Below, in pieces: positions 34,652 to 45,754 of a DNA stretch of 64,000 nucleotides. The DNA lies in the NCBI GenBank assembly GCA_026874595.1, contig CM049310.1, positions 374,001-438,000 on the forward strand. Reading direction: 5' to 3'. The DNA is from Sipunculus nudus. Its lineage: Eukaryota; Annelida; Sipuncula; Golfingiida; Sipunculidae. Each line of letters begins with the position of its first letter. Position 1 is the stretch's first letter. Made by a program: the position numbers and the translations under genes. The notes under the pieces were generated by a model. It saw only the letters and a list, made by a program, of their open reading frames with translations. It was not told where the DNA came from and did not search any database.

Positions 34652-35820
34652 TTCTATGAATGCTTCTCATTTGCCCTAATAGATCTCCCCCCTGCGCGGA
34701 AATTGTTTATATATATGTTTGCATTACTCTGCACTAGTGGACAGAAGTTGACTAGAAAGCAACATACTCTCGGTCAAAACTTTGATTTGCCGCGATAACT
34801 TACCAGGTATAGCTTACCAGACAAAATCCGCGAACATCTAATTACTTCAGGGGTCATCAGACGTTGGTGTTACCTAGGTAAATTACTAGGAATGTTTTGG
34901 ATTTGATTGAACCGTAAACTTTTTTAAAATAATGAAAATTTACAAACAAATGTTGTTTCGTGAACAAAATCTATGCATATTTAAAGAAGCCAGAGGTCAC
35001 GACGAGTGTATTATACACGCTTGCACAAGAGGCGCTTGCACGCGTGTTCACAAGATGGATTCATTTCACTTACATTCCGTATGAAGAAGGACCAGAAAGA
35101 AAGGAGGTAAAGAGTTAATTAACTTAGTTGTTTTGATCCAAATGCGGGTGCAATAAAAAAAAATATGTCGATTTGTAGCTTTGTACCTCTATCTGTTAGA
35201 TGTGTAAAAGGTGTATTAAAAGAATAAATGGGACCTCATGAAGTTAAATTCTTTGGAGTGAGTGGCCTCTAAACAAGGCACGGTCATGAAAACGTGCAGG
35301 TGATCTAGATACCGGATACTGGCGGAGGAGTGCGCACCCTGAGTGCTATCAAGGAATTTATAAGCATAGGTGAGTGGAGCAACAGTTGGATATGAACGCA
35401 GACACGTGTCAACCATGTTACGTTTCTGACGCCGACATACTGGTTCCTCCGCCGTATGAATTTCAGATGGGTCTCATACATATTACAGTAAGCCCACACT
35501 ATTTCACAGAGCAAGCAATAGAAAACAGATCAGGTAGAGCTGGTAAGGATATGAGAATATGTAGATAAATATTTGTCCCTACTCTTCGCTTCCCCTCTAA
35601 AACCCTTCCTTCCCGCCGCCTGACCCCTAGCGCCTCCCTTTATGGCGCCATGCATGATCTAGTGGTTTTCATATTGTGTGACAAAGAACACGCTTTTGCT
35701 TTCCGGGCCGCAATTAGAGGAGATTAACCTCCCGCCTGTTTGTTACGTCTACCAATATTATACCAAAGTACAATGAGTACACCTATGCTCAGATCTGGTT
35801 TAAAGGTAAACTATAATATG
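34652..35820 (+). other. Unassigned DNA with one weak exon candidate (35392-35487)
   Basis: An ATG at 35392 opens 32 codons (MNADTCQPCYVSDADIL and so on) ending at ACA followed by GTAAGC, a fair donor. No downstream exon or family match was found, so this may be chance. A segment near 35325 (GGCGGAGGAGTGCGCACC) is a diverged copy of the short motif at 1360 and 8012. Nothing else stands out. Confidence 0.2.
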
Positions 35821-36115
35821 TGACTGGTGTACACCATGCTCTGGCTTCTAATCGTGGTTACTATGTGACTGGTGTACACCATGCTCTGGCTTCTAATCGT
35901 GGTTACTATGTGACTGGTGTACACCATGCTCTGGCTTCTAATCGTGGTTACTATGTGACTGGTGTACACCATGCTCTGGCTTCTAATCGTGGTTACTATG
36001 TGACTGGTGTACACCATGCTCTGGCTTCTAATCGTGGTTACTATGTGACTGGTGTACACCATGCTCTGGCTTCTAATCGTGGTTACTATGTGACTGGTGT
36101 ACACCATGCTCTGGT
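35821..36115. repeat. 45-bp minisatellite, six and a half identical copies
   Basis: TGACTGGTGTACACCATGCT recurs at an exact 45-bp spacing from 35821 to 36091. The full copies are identical; the seventh breaks off after CTCTGG. The unit contains the palindrome TGGTGTACACCA. Because 45 is a multiple of three and the unit lacks stops in one frame on each strand, both strands stay open for more than 100 codons. I regard these frames as by-products. Confidence 0.95.
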
Positions 36116-36253
36116 TACAATACGAACACAAACAGCTCCTTAAGGGCACTTGTCTGGGATTCCTAATATTTAAGTTTTCTTATATTCCGTTGTTTGTATT
36201 TGTATCCCATGCACACACGCGTGTTAATATTTATCGTAGCAATTTAATGATAT

Positions 36254-36255
<2 letters not shown>

Positions 36256-36308
<53 letters not shown>
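36256..36308. repeat. (TA)n microsatellite
   Basis: About 50 bases of TA dinucleotide. Confidence 0.9.
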
Positions 36309-36310
<2 letters not shown>

Positions 36311-39300
36311 CATATTCATATTAGGGTACGTTCAATTAGTGCTTCATGCATTTGTTAGATTGTGGATATCGACCGGTATTTTTCGGATATATTTCAACAA
36401 AATTTGAGTGTTTAAGCGATATTATGATCAATATTATCGATATTATGATAATTATGATAATTATCGATATTATGATAATTAAGGGAATACGCAAAACAAA
36501 TCAGAGAGAGAGATTGAAATAGACAGGCTGACAGACAGGCAGAGCATTAGAAAGACGAGGTTAGTTGGATCATCAGAAATATATGCATCATAATGAACCA
36601 AGTAGAAGTATAACCCAATTAGAGCATACATACATCAAACGAGAGACGGGGAGACAGACAACAACATATTTACAGACACAGCGAGGTTATAAGAAAGAAG
36701 GCAACTGTGAGAGGCAGAGGTCACGAAGTCAGGGAGACGGGGGAAAACATCATCATTAACGTATGACGCAATAATTAACTCCCTAACATTAATAAACGTC
36801 AAATGAAAGCTAAATAACTAAATGAAAAACATCAGCGCTTTCAAGAGAAAAAAACACGACAATATCTTCCTGAACACTTCATGCGCGTCCATCAAGTGCT
36901 GTCATTACCAAAACAGTGCAGGCTAAGAAGCGGGTTCTGGTGACGCTATATGTGCTGAGGTAAACATGACAGGTCGACCAATCGGATATAAGTACGTCTT
37001 AATCACCCACGTCTTGATCTTAGGATCTGAAGGATTGACGGTCCTCTGACCGTTATTCTCGCAGTCCACAACTCGAGTGTTAGAAGTCTGAAACATATTG
37101 ACATACACCGGGGCTGCGAGGAGGGAGGCACATATCTATATTCACAATTATGTATCCCAACAAAGGAACGACGAAACAACGTATGCGAAAAGTGTGCGTG
37201 GGATGGTTTACGGTTAAATGAAATATTCATAACATCCGAGAGCAAAAGGTGAAATTGGTGCAGGATTTCTATGATGTATCCTGGTGTATTATTATACTAC
37301 TTCCGTATAAATATCAAAGTTGGTGCTTTTAATCAGAGGTGGTAGAAGGAGGGGGTGCGGGCTTGCTCCTGTCTTTGTTAAACAAAATAAGTAGATGAGT
37401 AAAAGTAATATGGCCGTGTCCTTGGCAAATATGTCCTCTTTCCATGAACAAGAACCATGGGAATACTGGAATTTAGTTATAGTGAGACATATGTACGAAA
37501 TATCAGAATTAGATATAAAGGGGCGACATGGGCACAGTTAATGGAGTATATACTCGTTTGGTGGTTAAATTTGACTTGTGACGTCAATATCTCGTTTGTA
37601 GTCTCCTGGAAAATACCGAGAATTGCAAAACATTTTTCATCACAATCTGAAATTAATTGACACATTTGATTTGTCACAGGAGTTTGCCGAGTGTTAAATG
37701 CACGACAAAAATTCTCTCTGAAATCTGCTATTCATGCCCCTTTTATGCTTGTTGTTCCCATGAGATACAAGTGCTCCTCGATACGTGGTCCATCATAAAC
37801 ATTATCTAATTCCTGTATGTGATTTATGTGTTTATAAATAAAAAGGAAACTGAAGTTGCATAAACGAACTCTAATGAACCCTCATATATTCGGCTATAAC
37901 CGAGAAGTATACTTCTTAGAATGAAAAAGAACCCTTTGAAGATAATGATTCTATTGTGCAGAAACACATATCCGCACTTTAAGCTATTAAGTTCGGAGCC
38001 GCCGTGTAACAATGGACTACTTATATAGTGAGTCTTTTTTTCTTTCATCCACTCATGGTAAATGTTGACAGCAACTTGGTTGTGTTTCCGATTGTGTCAC
38101 GACGCTCCGATTTGAGGTACGTTTACGACATTGCACGGCTTATTTATGGCAAGGCAGGGTGTGACGTTTACGACAGCCTGAGTACTCGTCGGTGCATCAC
38201 ATGAGATAAAGTGGTAAATGGGGGTCGGACTTTTGCTCTCCTTTCTGTTTTATTTGACACCTCAAAAAGAGGTTCGATTAACACTCAGCAAAACTTGAAT
38301 AAACGCAGCACCTGAACTCTGACCTCTAGGCCACAACTGGATCCTGCACTTGTTTTCATTGACAAATTTCTGTTAACCTTTATTTACAGTTTGTCAACGT
38401 GTATATCTACACCAATGTTTGTTCGTCTATATAAATCTAACAATTCTGCAGACTGCCCATATATTTGACGGTATAAATGGTTTTAGATGTAATTTTGTAT
38501 ATTGTTTTATTCAATTTTTATTCCGAAATTACATTGCTTGGTTGACTCTTGCAATTCTCCATGTTCTAAGCCACGTCCATGATTAAATTAAAAATATCTC
38601 ATTAAGCCTGTTTCCTTTGGCTGACATAAAGTCCTCTAAAGAAAAAGACGCTTCTGCTAATATTGTATCTAATCTATGCTCCTAGATATGATTTGTAACG
38701 CCACTTATATCATTAGTCTCTATATTTCAAGGGATTTTTATCATCTTGACAACTAGGTATGACAGCAAAATACTTTTGGTGAGGCCAAATGAAATGCGAC
38801 TGATATCTGACTGCAAAACTTTGCAAAAACGTGCCCCATATCCGTCTATCTTAAAAAACGTTTTGGTGAATGGTTGAACCTTAGCGTTACCATTCATGAA
38901 CCATTGCCGTTAGTTTCTCCTTCGCACAATACGGGTTATTTTATATCAAAATACCAGAAAATTGGCATCACGTTCAAAGGCGCTGTCGCATTTTGTACTA
39001 ATATGCATATATTTAAAGCTTCACATCTCACCGAAAAGACAGAGAGACAAAGCTTAAAGCAGGTAAGATTGAGAAGATCGCTTTAAAACGGACCATCGAG
39101 CACTTAAACGTTCCTTGTTGCAAAATCTGCACCAAAGGACACGGGATTAAAATAAAAATACAAAACTTGCCTATTCATTTTGTGTTGATAAGCAGATCGA
39201 ATGTACCCATTGCCCTGATCTATATTTCTACGATGTTGACCGCCTGTCTTATATACCTGTTCTCCTGTCCTCGGCATAAAATTAAATTCCTTGAGATGAG

Positions 39301-39600
39301 TGAAGACTGATTGATGTGAAGGCACCAAACAACCCGCACTAAATCACCCCTGGTCTTAGGCCTTAATGATTTCATATATTTACTAAACATTATCAGGTAT
39401 CTGATGAATGACGACGGCTTCAATTTCCCTTGTTTCTTGTGTCTGTGCAGTATAGGGGTTCAGCAGAAAACACCAAAAGGTTGTAACATTCAAATATTGG
39501 TTCTTTTCATAAATTGCTCCATGTCATATTTGGCTTAGGTCCCTAATCCAAGTCAGTGTAAACATGTATAATGAGATATAGGTTGATAAAGCAGGGATTT
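36309..39600. other. Unassigned DNA
   Basis: No supported exon or RNA gene. A short AT-rich palindromic patch repeats ATTATCGATATTATGAT at about 36415-36480. Remaining frames are short and unrelated to families I know. Confidence 0.5.
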
Positions 39601-40450
39601 CACGGGGCACGTGATGCGAATTTCGAAAAAAATGTCAAATTCAAACATTCGGAGAAGTTTTTCTCTGAGTGTGTCGCGACAATCGAGCCGTAAACCATTC
39701 TTGCGCAGTTTGTGCGTAATTCTCACAAGGTATGTGCGAATGTCGGGTGTAGCGTTGCCAGTCGACATACACGAAGTACATGCGGCTAAAATACTAACAA
39801 CACGAATGTCGCACGAATTTGTTCGGATATTTCGCGACACATACAATCTTTCTGCGCACATTTCGCAAATAACGAAGGTCCTGTGGCATTCATGCGACAT
39901 TCGTACATATGTCGCGCGATTATCTTGCGATTGGCGATTCGACCGACACTTGGGCGGTATATAAATTCCATGAAATGCATTGAGGTGCATTGCTAGCATC
40001 AGTTCTTGCTCAGAGGTCAGTGATGACCAGAAGATGGACCAACAAGCTCTCAGACCTGTCCTGACTGGCCAAGCATGTATGAAGAGGAAGCTTTTAATAT
40101 TGAATAAGAAAGCGAATAACGAACGCCATGCAACATTTATGCGACATTCGTACATATGTCGCGCGGTTATCTTGCGACCGACGTGAAATGCTCGCGTTTG
40201 CTTTGCCTGTTCTCAAGAAGTACGCAAACAGGTCGTGAACAGCTCGGTAGATGATCGTATGAACCTCGCTGCTTTCGCGAGACACTCTCCAAACTGTCTG
40301 AATCTGTTCACGGTTTCACGAATATTCTGCGAACATCAGGCATGTCGTGAGAAGGTCGTGCGCATATGACGAAGGTTTTCAGACATTTTCGAGAGCAAAT
40401 CACGAACAAAACACGACTCGGGATGCTGGAAACGTTCGCAAGAAATTTCA
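39600..40450 (+). repeat. CpG-rich dispersed-element candidate with internal 245-bp direct repeat
   Basis: CpG, rare in the flanks, is frequent here in motifs such as TTCGCGAC, TCGCGCG and GCGAACATT. A block with GCGACATTCGTACATATGTC then GCG and TTATCTTGCGA occurs twice (39896-39931 and 40141-40176). The two ends are loosely inverted: GTGTCGCGACAATC and TGTGCGAATGTC at the left against CACGAC, GTTCGCA and TTTCGAGA at the right. The frames on both strands, including about 200 codons on the minus strand, repeat with the DNA and look incidental. I infer a decayed transposon. Confidence 0.5.
39955..40035 (+). promoter_or_regulatory. TATA-type promoter candidate inside the CpG-rich element
   Basis: GGGCGGTATATAAATTCC places a strong TATA box at about 39957-39964. 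About 40 bp downstream is CATCAGTTC, an initiator-like sequence, and at 40034 an ATG opens 51 codons starting MDQQALRPVL. The reading frame runs into the second direct repeat and stops, so no recognisable product is made. Confidence 0.35.
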
Positions 40451-43400
40451 AACTTTTTTTTTAATTCCCGCCTAATTAAATTCGTCTCCTGTGATCAATT
40501 GACAACGCATCCGAACCCCCCCCCCCCCGCATGTGTGGCAAACTTCACTTTACTTATGCGGATGTTTATAAGGTTTATTCAAATGTGATCTTTATAGGCA
40601 GGTGCATGATCTTACAAGGAAGGTGGTCTTTCAGACAATTTCAACTATTCATGTAAAACAAACGCCGTAGATTATGAACAAAGGACTGAGCTCAACCTAT
40701 CATTCATATGCTCATGCCCAGCGACCGACGACCGTTACATTTTATGATCATGCAGGATTTAAAGATGCTTGTGTTTTCTTAGGCTTTCAAAGGTTATCTA
40801 TTGACTTATAAGCAGATGAGGCACAAACAATAGTGCTTGGCAGTATTCAGAAAACTGATTTTAAAATATATTTTAATCAGGTTTCTGATATTGACCATTT
40901 TCCCGGCTGACTAATACAATAGTATTTGATGTACTCTTGTGAAAGTTGGAAACAGTTTGGAGGATGAGTTAAGAGCTTAAGGGACGAAATAGAAGTTCTT
41001 AAATGCATATAACAATCCGTCATGGAGAAAAGTGTTAAAACGTTAATTAAATATATCCGCCACATAGCTTACCTTGTGGTCCCGTGGTCGCAGACGTCCG
41101 TACCGAGGTCATGTAAGTGCAGGTAATAAATAACATGTCACCTTTACAAAGCACCCGATGTTTCTTATCGTAATCTCTGCATGTCGCCCCGTTGCGTCAT
41201 AGTGCAGCTGATTTACCATACACTTGACTTGTATTTACAATAATCCTATACAAAGGCGAAAACATTACTTTGTACTGAGTCTAGTTACGTTCAGTTGATA
41301 ATATATTAATAAGACCTCCTCAATGCATGATTAATATCCAGATCAATTAATATATTTAAAATTGCTCTTGTCTGAGTCACATCTGCAAAAATACTTTGTC
41401 GAAATAAGTTCCATGAACGTTTTAGATATTGTTTGTGATATAACATACAGGCACATTTGGACAGGACCATAAATGAACTACGTGTACCCCGTTTTCTAAG
41501 ACCCACCGATCATCAAATTCTGCATGGAAGTCATGCATAACGTTATGAGATGGTTTTTTTCAGACAAAATCGGGAAACAGGCCTATAGTTAGACAGACGA
41601 ACAGATAAACAGATCAACAGGAGGAAAAGTAGATATAGTTGGACAGAGCGAGAGGCAGGCAGCTGGACATGCAGAGAAGAAGACGGACAACAAACGTGGC
41701 TGAAAATATTACATTTAGGCCATACCAAACAAATGTATTGTTTTACGGATTCGACGCTCCCAATTTTCGTGATTCTTTTTTTTTTAAATGAAGACCGGGT
41801 CCATGTTAATTTGTGCTATAACTCAAAATCCCGAAACGAATTCTTTGAGGTATGGAAAATGGACTAAATTTTGTGCTGATCATATACACCATTTAATAAC
41901 CAGGCAGAGCAAAATGTGTTTCTAGGCAAGCTGGCAAAATTCCTGCAAAAATTTGTGTCTGCAACGGTAAAAATAAAAAGAAAATCGCCCGCTCACAAAA
42001 TACTTTTGTTCCCCGGTTCCACAGAACAATAACTATTTGTGTGGCCTTCCGGAAGTGATCGCCGGCCCATAGATGTTATGGCTATGAGTTAAGTTTAGCA
42101 ATATAAACTCAACCCTTAGGGGGTTGTGTTTACCTGTGTCCCTAACAAGTATTTTCTCCAGAAGGCAAAGCATAATGCGTCTGTGTGTGTGATGGTGTGT
42201 GTGTGTGTGTTTCGAAAGAACAATATCATGTCAGTGCGTGACATTATTTTTCTTTACAAGAAGAAGAGTGCCAACTGCTTCGTTGTATTAATTCTTAAAG
42301 CTATAATTACACCGGTTCGACTCATGGGATGGGAATATCTGATCTTTTGAAAATTTCCAAATTTACTTCACTTTTTATAGGGCGTGTTAATTTCATGGAA
42401 AGGGGATTTATGTGACTTTAAAGTATAATTAGGCTAATAGGCCAGATTGATTCTTTGTAAGTCACTGGTGTTTGGGCAGATCATTGAGACCATGCCACTC
42501 CTCCAGCAAAGGTATATTTAGTGATAAATATGTTTAATAAATGAATCACTGTGTTTGATATTGGCAGACGATTTGTGTCACTATTAATTTATTTTCCTTT
42601 ACTCTGGTGTTTAAGAAACATTGCCTTCCTATACCCGTTAAGTATGACATTACAATAACATTGAAGCCTTTGGTTTTCCAGATGTTATCTTCATTCCATC
42701 ACATGTAACTACATGTTGTGATACTGTCGCAAAGGTATTCATGTAATAAATTATACGACATCACAGGTGTTGAAGTACAAGCGGGCCCACAATCTGTTAA
42801 CAGTAGCGCATCATTACACCGATAAACCAGACAGTTAATCAGTTGACAGTGTCGTCTGACCACTTGTCAACGCCCACACTCCGACACCTTCTGTCGCCAG
42901 AGTATACTAATACCACCATTGATCTGATAATTCTGTCCTGGAGTGTTTGAGGACAACTATGACCTGATAATCGAGGGTGTTTCTGCAGCACGTCTTCGTT
43001 TTTGTTAATGCGTGCATTCCAATACATGAGTCTCTATCCTTGGACCATTTCACTTGCGCTGATAAAGCGGTTATATATCCTTCAACAATAAATTGTTCAA
43101 AGAAAGACGTTATATACCTAAGGCAATTCAATGTATAAGCTTTATTTAAACATGATTCGTGTTATAAGGGATAGTGCAGATATTTAATGTGCAGAGCAGA
43201 TATTTAATATAAGAATGTTAAATAACTACAGTTGAACCTGTCTTAAACAGCACCTCTCTAATAAGACCACATGTCTATTAAGACCACCCTTGGTTGAACC
43301 GAAGCATTTACATTGGTTATTACCTGCATGTCCACTTTTGGCCAGTCCAACGGATGGTCATATAATACATATTTCAATACAGAAAATGGCCAATAAATAT

Positions 43401-44344
43401 TCTGATGATGATTGTTATAAAAATCATAATAATAATAATAATATGCTATAGATTTTTCTTCACAATCAACCCGTTAGCCATTCACCTGACTCAGCGGTGT
43501 GTCCTGTCTTTCCGGAGTAATGTAATTGGAATGTGAATTTGAAGCTCATTGATATTTATTCATGCTTGTAAGAAGTTACATATATCGACCAAATGTGATG
43601 AATGGTCTTAAGTACTGGCTGCTTTATAGTTTGGTTGCCTGTTGAAGAAGCGTACCTGTATGTATCCAGTATTGTGAAAATGTTTACTTTCTAAAATCAG
43701 CACTTGAATCGTGCATAGAAATAATACTGTCTGTATCTTGACTAGTCGCAGATAGAGTTTATTCCAAGAAAAATAACAGATTGTCCAAAAGGTAGTCAGT
43801 CATATCCAAAAAAAAAAATAGTTTGGCAAAATACTGTTAATAAAATAAATAGACAGTATTTATATAGTGCCAATTCTCCGATAGTCAGACTCGCTGAGAA
43901 AATCACACACATACACAAATACACACACAATTTCATGGAAACCTACTCCTTTGCCTCCCCTTGTGACAAATAAAACATGAGGGAAATACTGCAAGAATAT
44001 TAGTTTAAAGAGAGAACCCAAATCCATGGACATCCCATTGCACTGTTTAAGGCCTATGCAACACGCAAATGAGCATTTGGTAATTATAGGAATCAGAACA
44101 TCGTTATATCATACACAGGACCTGCCTCGCTGTCTTAAGCTAAATTGTTGGTCTTAATTAAAGTTAAATGTTTTTCTATATTTTGACAATTCTGTATGTT
44201 TTATTGATAAAAATCGATAATTATTGATAATAAATCCCAATCAACGCGATATCCCGAGTCCGTATCACGGCCGATAATTTACGAACGAAGGGATGAATTC
44301 GACAAGATTAGGTATACCTGGATGCGTCATCTTTAAATAAATGT
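40451..44344. other. Unassigned DNA
   Basis: No supported gene. It includes poly-C (about 40517-40527) and GT-rich (42183-42211) tracts and an AAT run near 43430. The open frames are short and look like chance. Confidence 0.5.
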
Positions 44345-44600
44345 ATTATTCACCTTATTGACCGTGCCTCCATGTATTATCCATCTTATTGACCGTGCCT
44401 TCATGTATTATCCATCTTATTGACCGTGCCTCCATGTATTTTCCACCTTATTGACCGTGCCTTCATGTATTATCCACCTTATTGACCGTGCCTTCATGTA
44501 TTATCCACCTTATTGACCGTGCCTTCATGTATTATCTACCTTATTGACCGTGCCTTCATGTATTATCTACCTTATTGACCGTGCCTTCATGTATTATCCG
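44345..44600 (+). repeat. 31-bp minisatellite, eight copies
   Basis: ATTGACCGTGCCT recurs every 31 bp from 44357 to 44574, followed by [C/T]CATGTATTAT. The variable bases are CCAT/CCAC/CTAC before CTTATT. The last units share CTAC and the early ones CCAT, a gradient typical of stepwise expansion. Confidence 0.95.
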
Positions 44601-45155
44601 ATGTCTTTTTAAACGTTAAAAAATTCCATGTTAATCTACCGACCTACCAGATTACAGTATTATCAACATCATAAATGATATTTTAATTATTAGTCAGCTA
44701 TTGAGATTAGTGACACAATTAATATACACAATTTTTATCACTTGGATATTCGCGAGGCAGCTACATAGTAACTCTAACATAAATTATCCATAACTCTAAT
44801 GTAGGACATTTGAATAAGATACGCGTTTGAATAAATAATATCATAACGAAATACTGGAGTCGCTCTTAATCGGCAAATATATATTAAGTGTCCGAAGGAG
44901 GTTCCATTCCATAACAGCAATGAACACTGATATCACAAACAAATATATCTCCTGTAATATCGCATACATGTATGTCTTTCTATATCGATATGTTCTGGAC
45001 GGCATTGCTCATGCAGAAGTACCACATGAAACATTCAACAAAAGTTAAACGATTTGTTTGTGGGATAAATTGTCAAATTGTTGTGAAGTTATATTTCAAA
45101 ATGATTCTGAGAGGAAACGTGTACACTATAAAAAAACATGCCCAATAATGGAATA

Positions 45156-45752
45156 TTATTCAAAGTACACCCCGTAAACAGTTCCGGTTGCGTACAATGA
45201 GGCATTTTCGAACTTGCCCGTAGCGAAGGCGTCTAGTTCCGTGTCCCAAAGGCAACGGGAGGCCACCTCTATTCCCTGTTTATGTTTCTGTCCTATGAAT
45301 ACAGTAGCGACGATTTTATATCGAGGATACTTCATTGCTTTGACTCTTTCTTTGATGGTGTTAGATAAGGAAAGACACAGTCTAGGGCAGTCCTCCGAGC
45401 TATATTCACTGTGTCTGAGGTGAAGGGCGAGATTCTCGCTAATCTCGCGAGACACTGCGCTAGCGCAGAATTTCTCATTTTCTTCCGGTCGGGTTCTGTA
45501 CGTGTTCTCCTTTTTTACATTTTCATTGCTAATTTTGCTCAGCGTTGTTCGACGGGAAATATCACGAGCGAAGGAACGGCTCAGCCTGCGCGTGATCTGT
45601 AGCGCCCGGATGGACATGACGACACCGTAAAGCGAAGATCTGGTATTGGTTGAATGAGAGGAGACGGATGTCTTAGTTTTGTCGCTTCTTTCTTCCTCAA
45701 CCACCCGAAGATGCTTTTCGTGCTCCTGTAGGTTTTTCAAACTGAGTCTAAC
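45156..45752 (-). CDS. Tctex1-type dynein light chain (DYNLT family), terminal exon
   Basis: Reading on the minus strand, acceptor TTTATTTTAG (AG at 45754-45753) opens 198 codons beginning V-R-L-S-L-K-N and ending at TAA. Residues from about 83 to the end form a Tctex1 domain: NTYRTRPEE with the FCASAVSREI helix, the helix ending TIKERVKAMKYPRYKI, strand VATVFIGQ, and the signature SRCLWDTELDAFATGKFENA, then SLYATGTVYGVYFE. That ending is shared by DYNLT light chains, which bind dynein intermediate chains or axonemal partners. The first 80 residues are hydrophilic and Ser/Arg-rich, as in the longer members (human TCTEX1D1/TCTEX1D4, now DYNLT5/DYNLT4). I cannot choose between these. No ATG begins the exon, so the start lies upstream above 45754 and was not found. 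Confidence 0.9.
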   Translation of the reverse strand, partial: VRLSLKNLQEHEKHLRVVEEERSDKTKTSVSSHSTNTRSSLYGVVMSIRALQITRRLSRSFARDISRRTTLSKISNENVKKENTYRTRPEENEKFCASAVSREISENLALHLRHSEYSSEDCPRLCLSLSNTIKERVKAMKYPRYKIVATVFIGQKHKQGIEVASRCLWDTELDAFATGKFENASLYATGTVYGVYFE

Positions 45753-45754
45753 CT

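Noticed and set aside
35811-36149. Overlapping 107- and 112-codon genes on opposite strands
   Set aside because: Both derive from identical 45-bp units; no flanking gene structure supports either.
39553-40155. 200-codon minus-strand protein
   Set aside because: It lies within a CpG-rich repeat, the same peptide block recurs with the DNA repeat, and it resembles no family. An overlapping 117-codon plus-strand frame is equally open.
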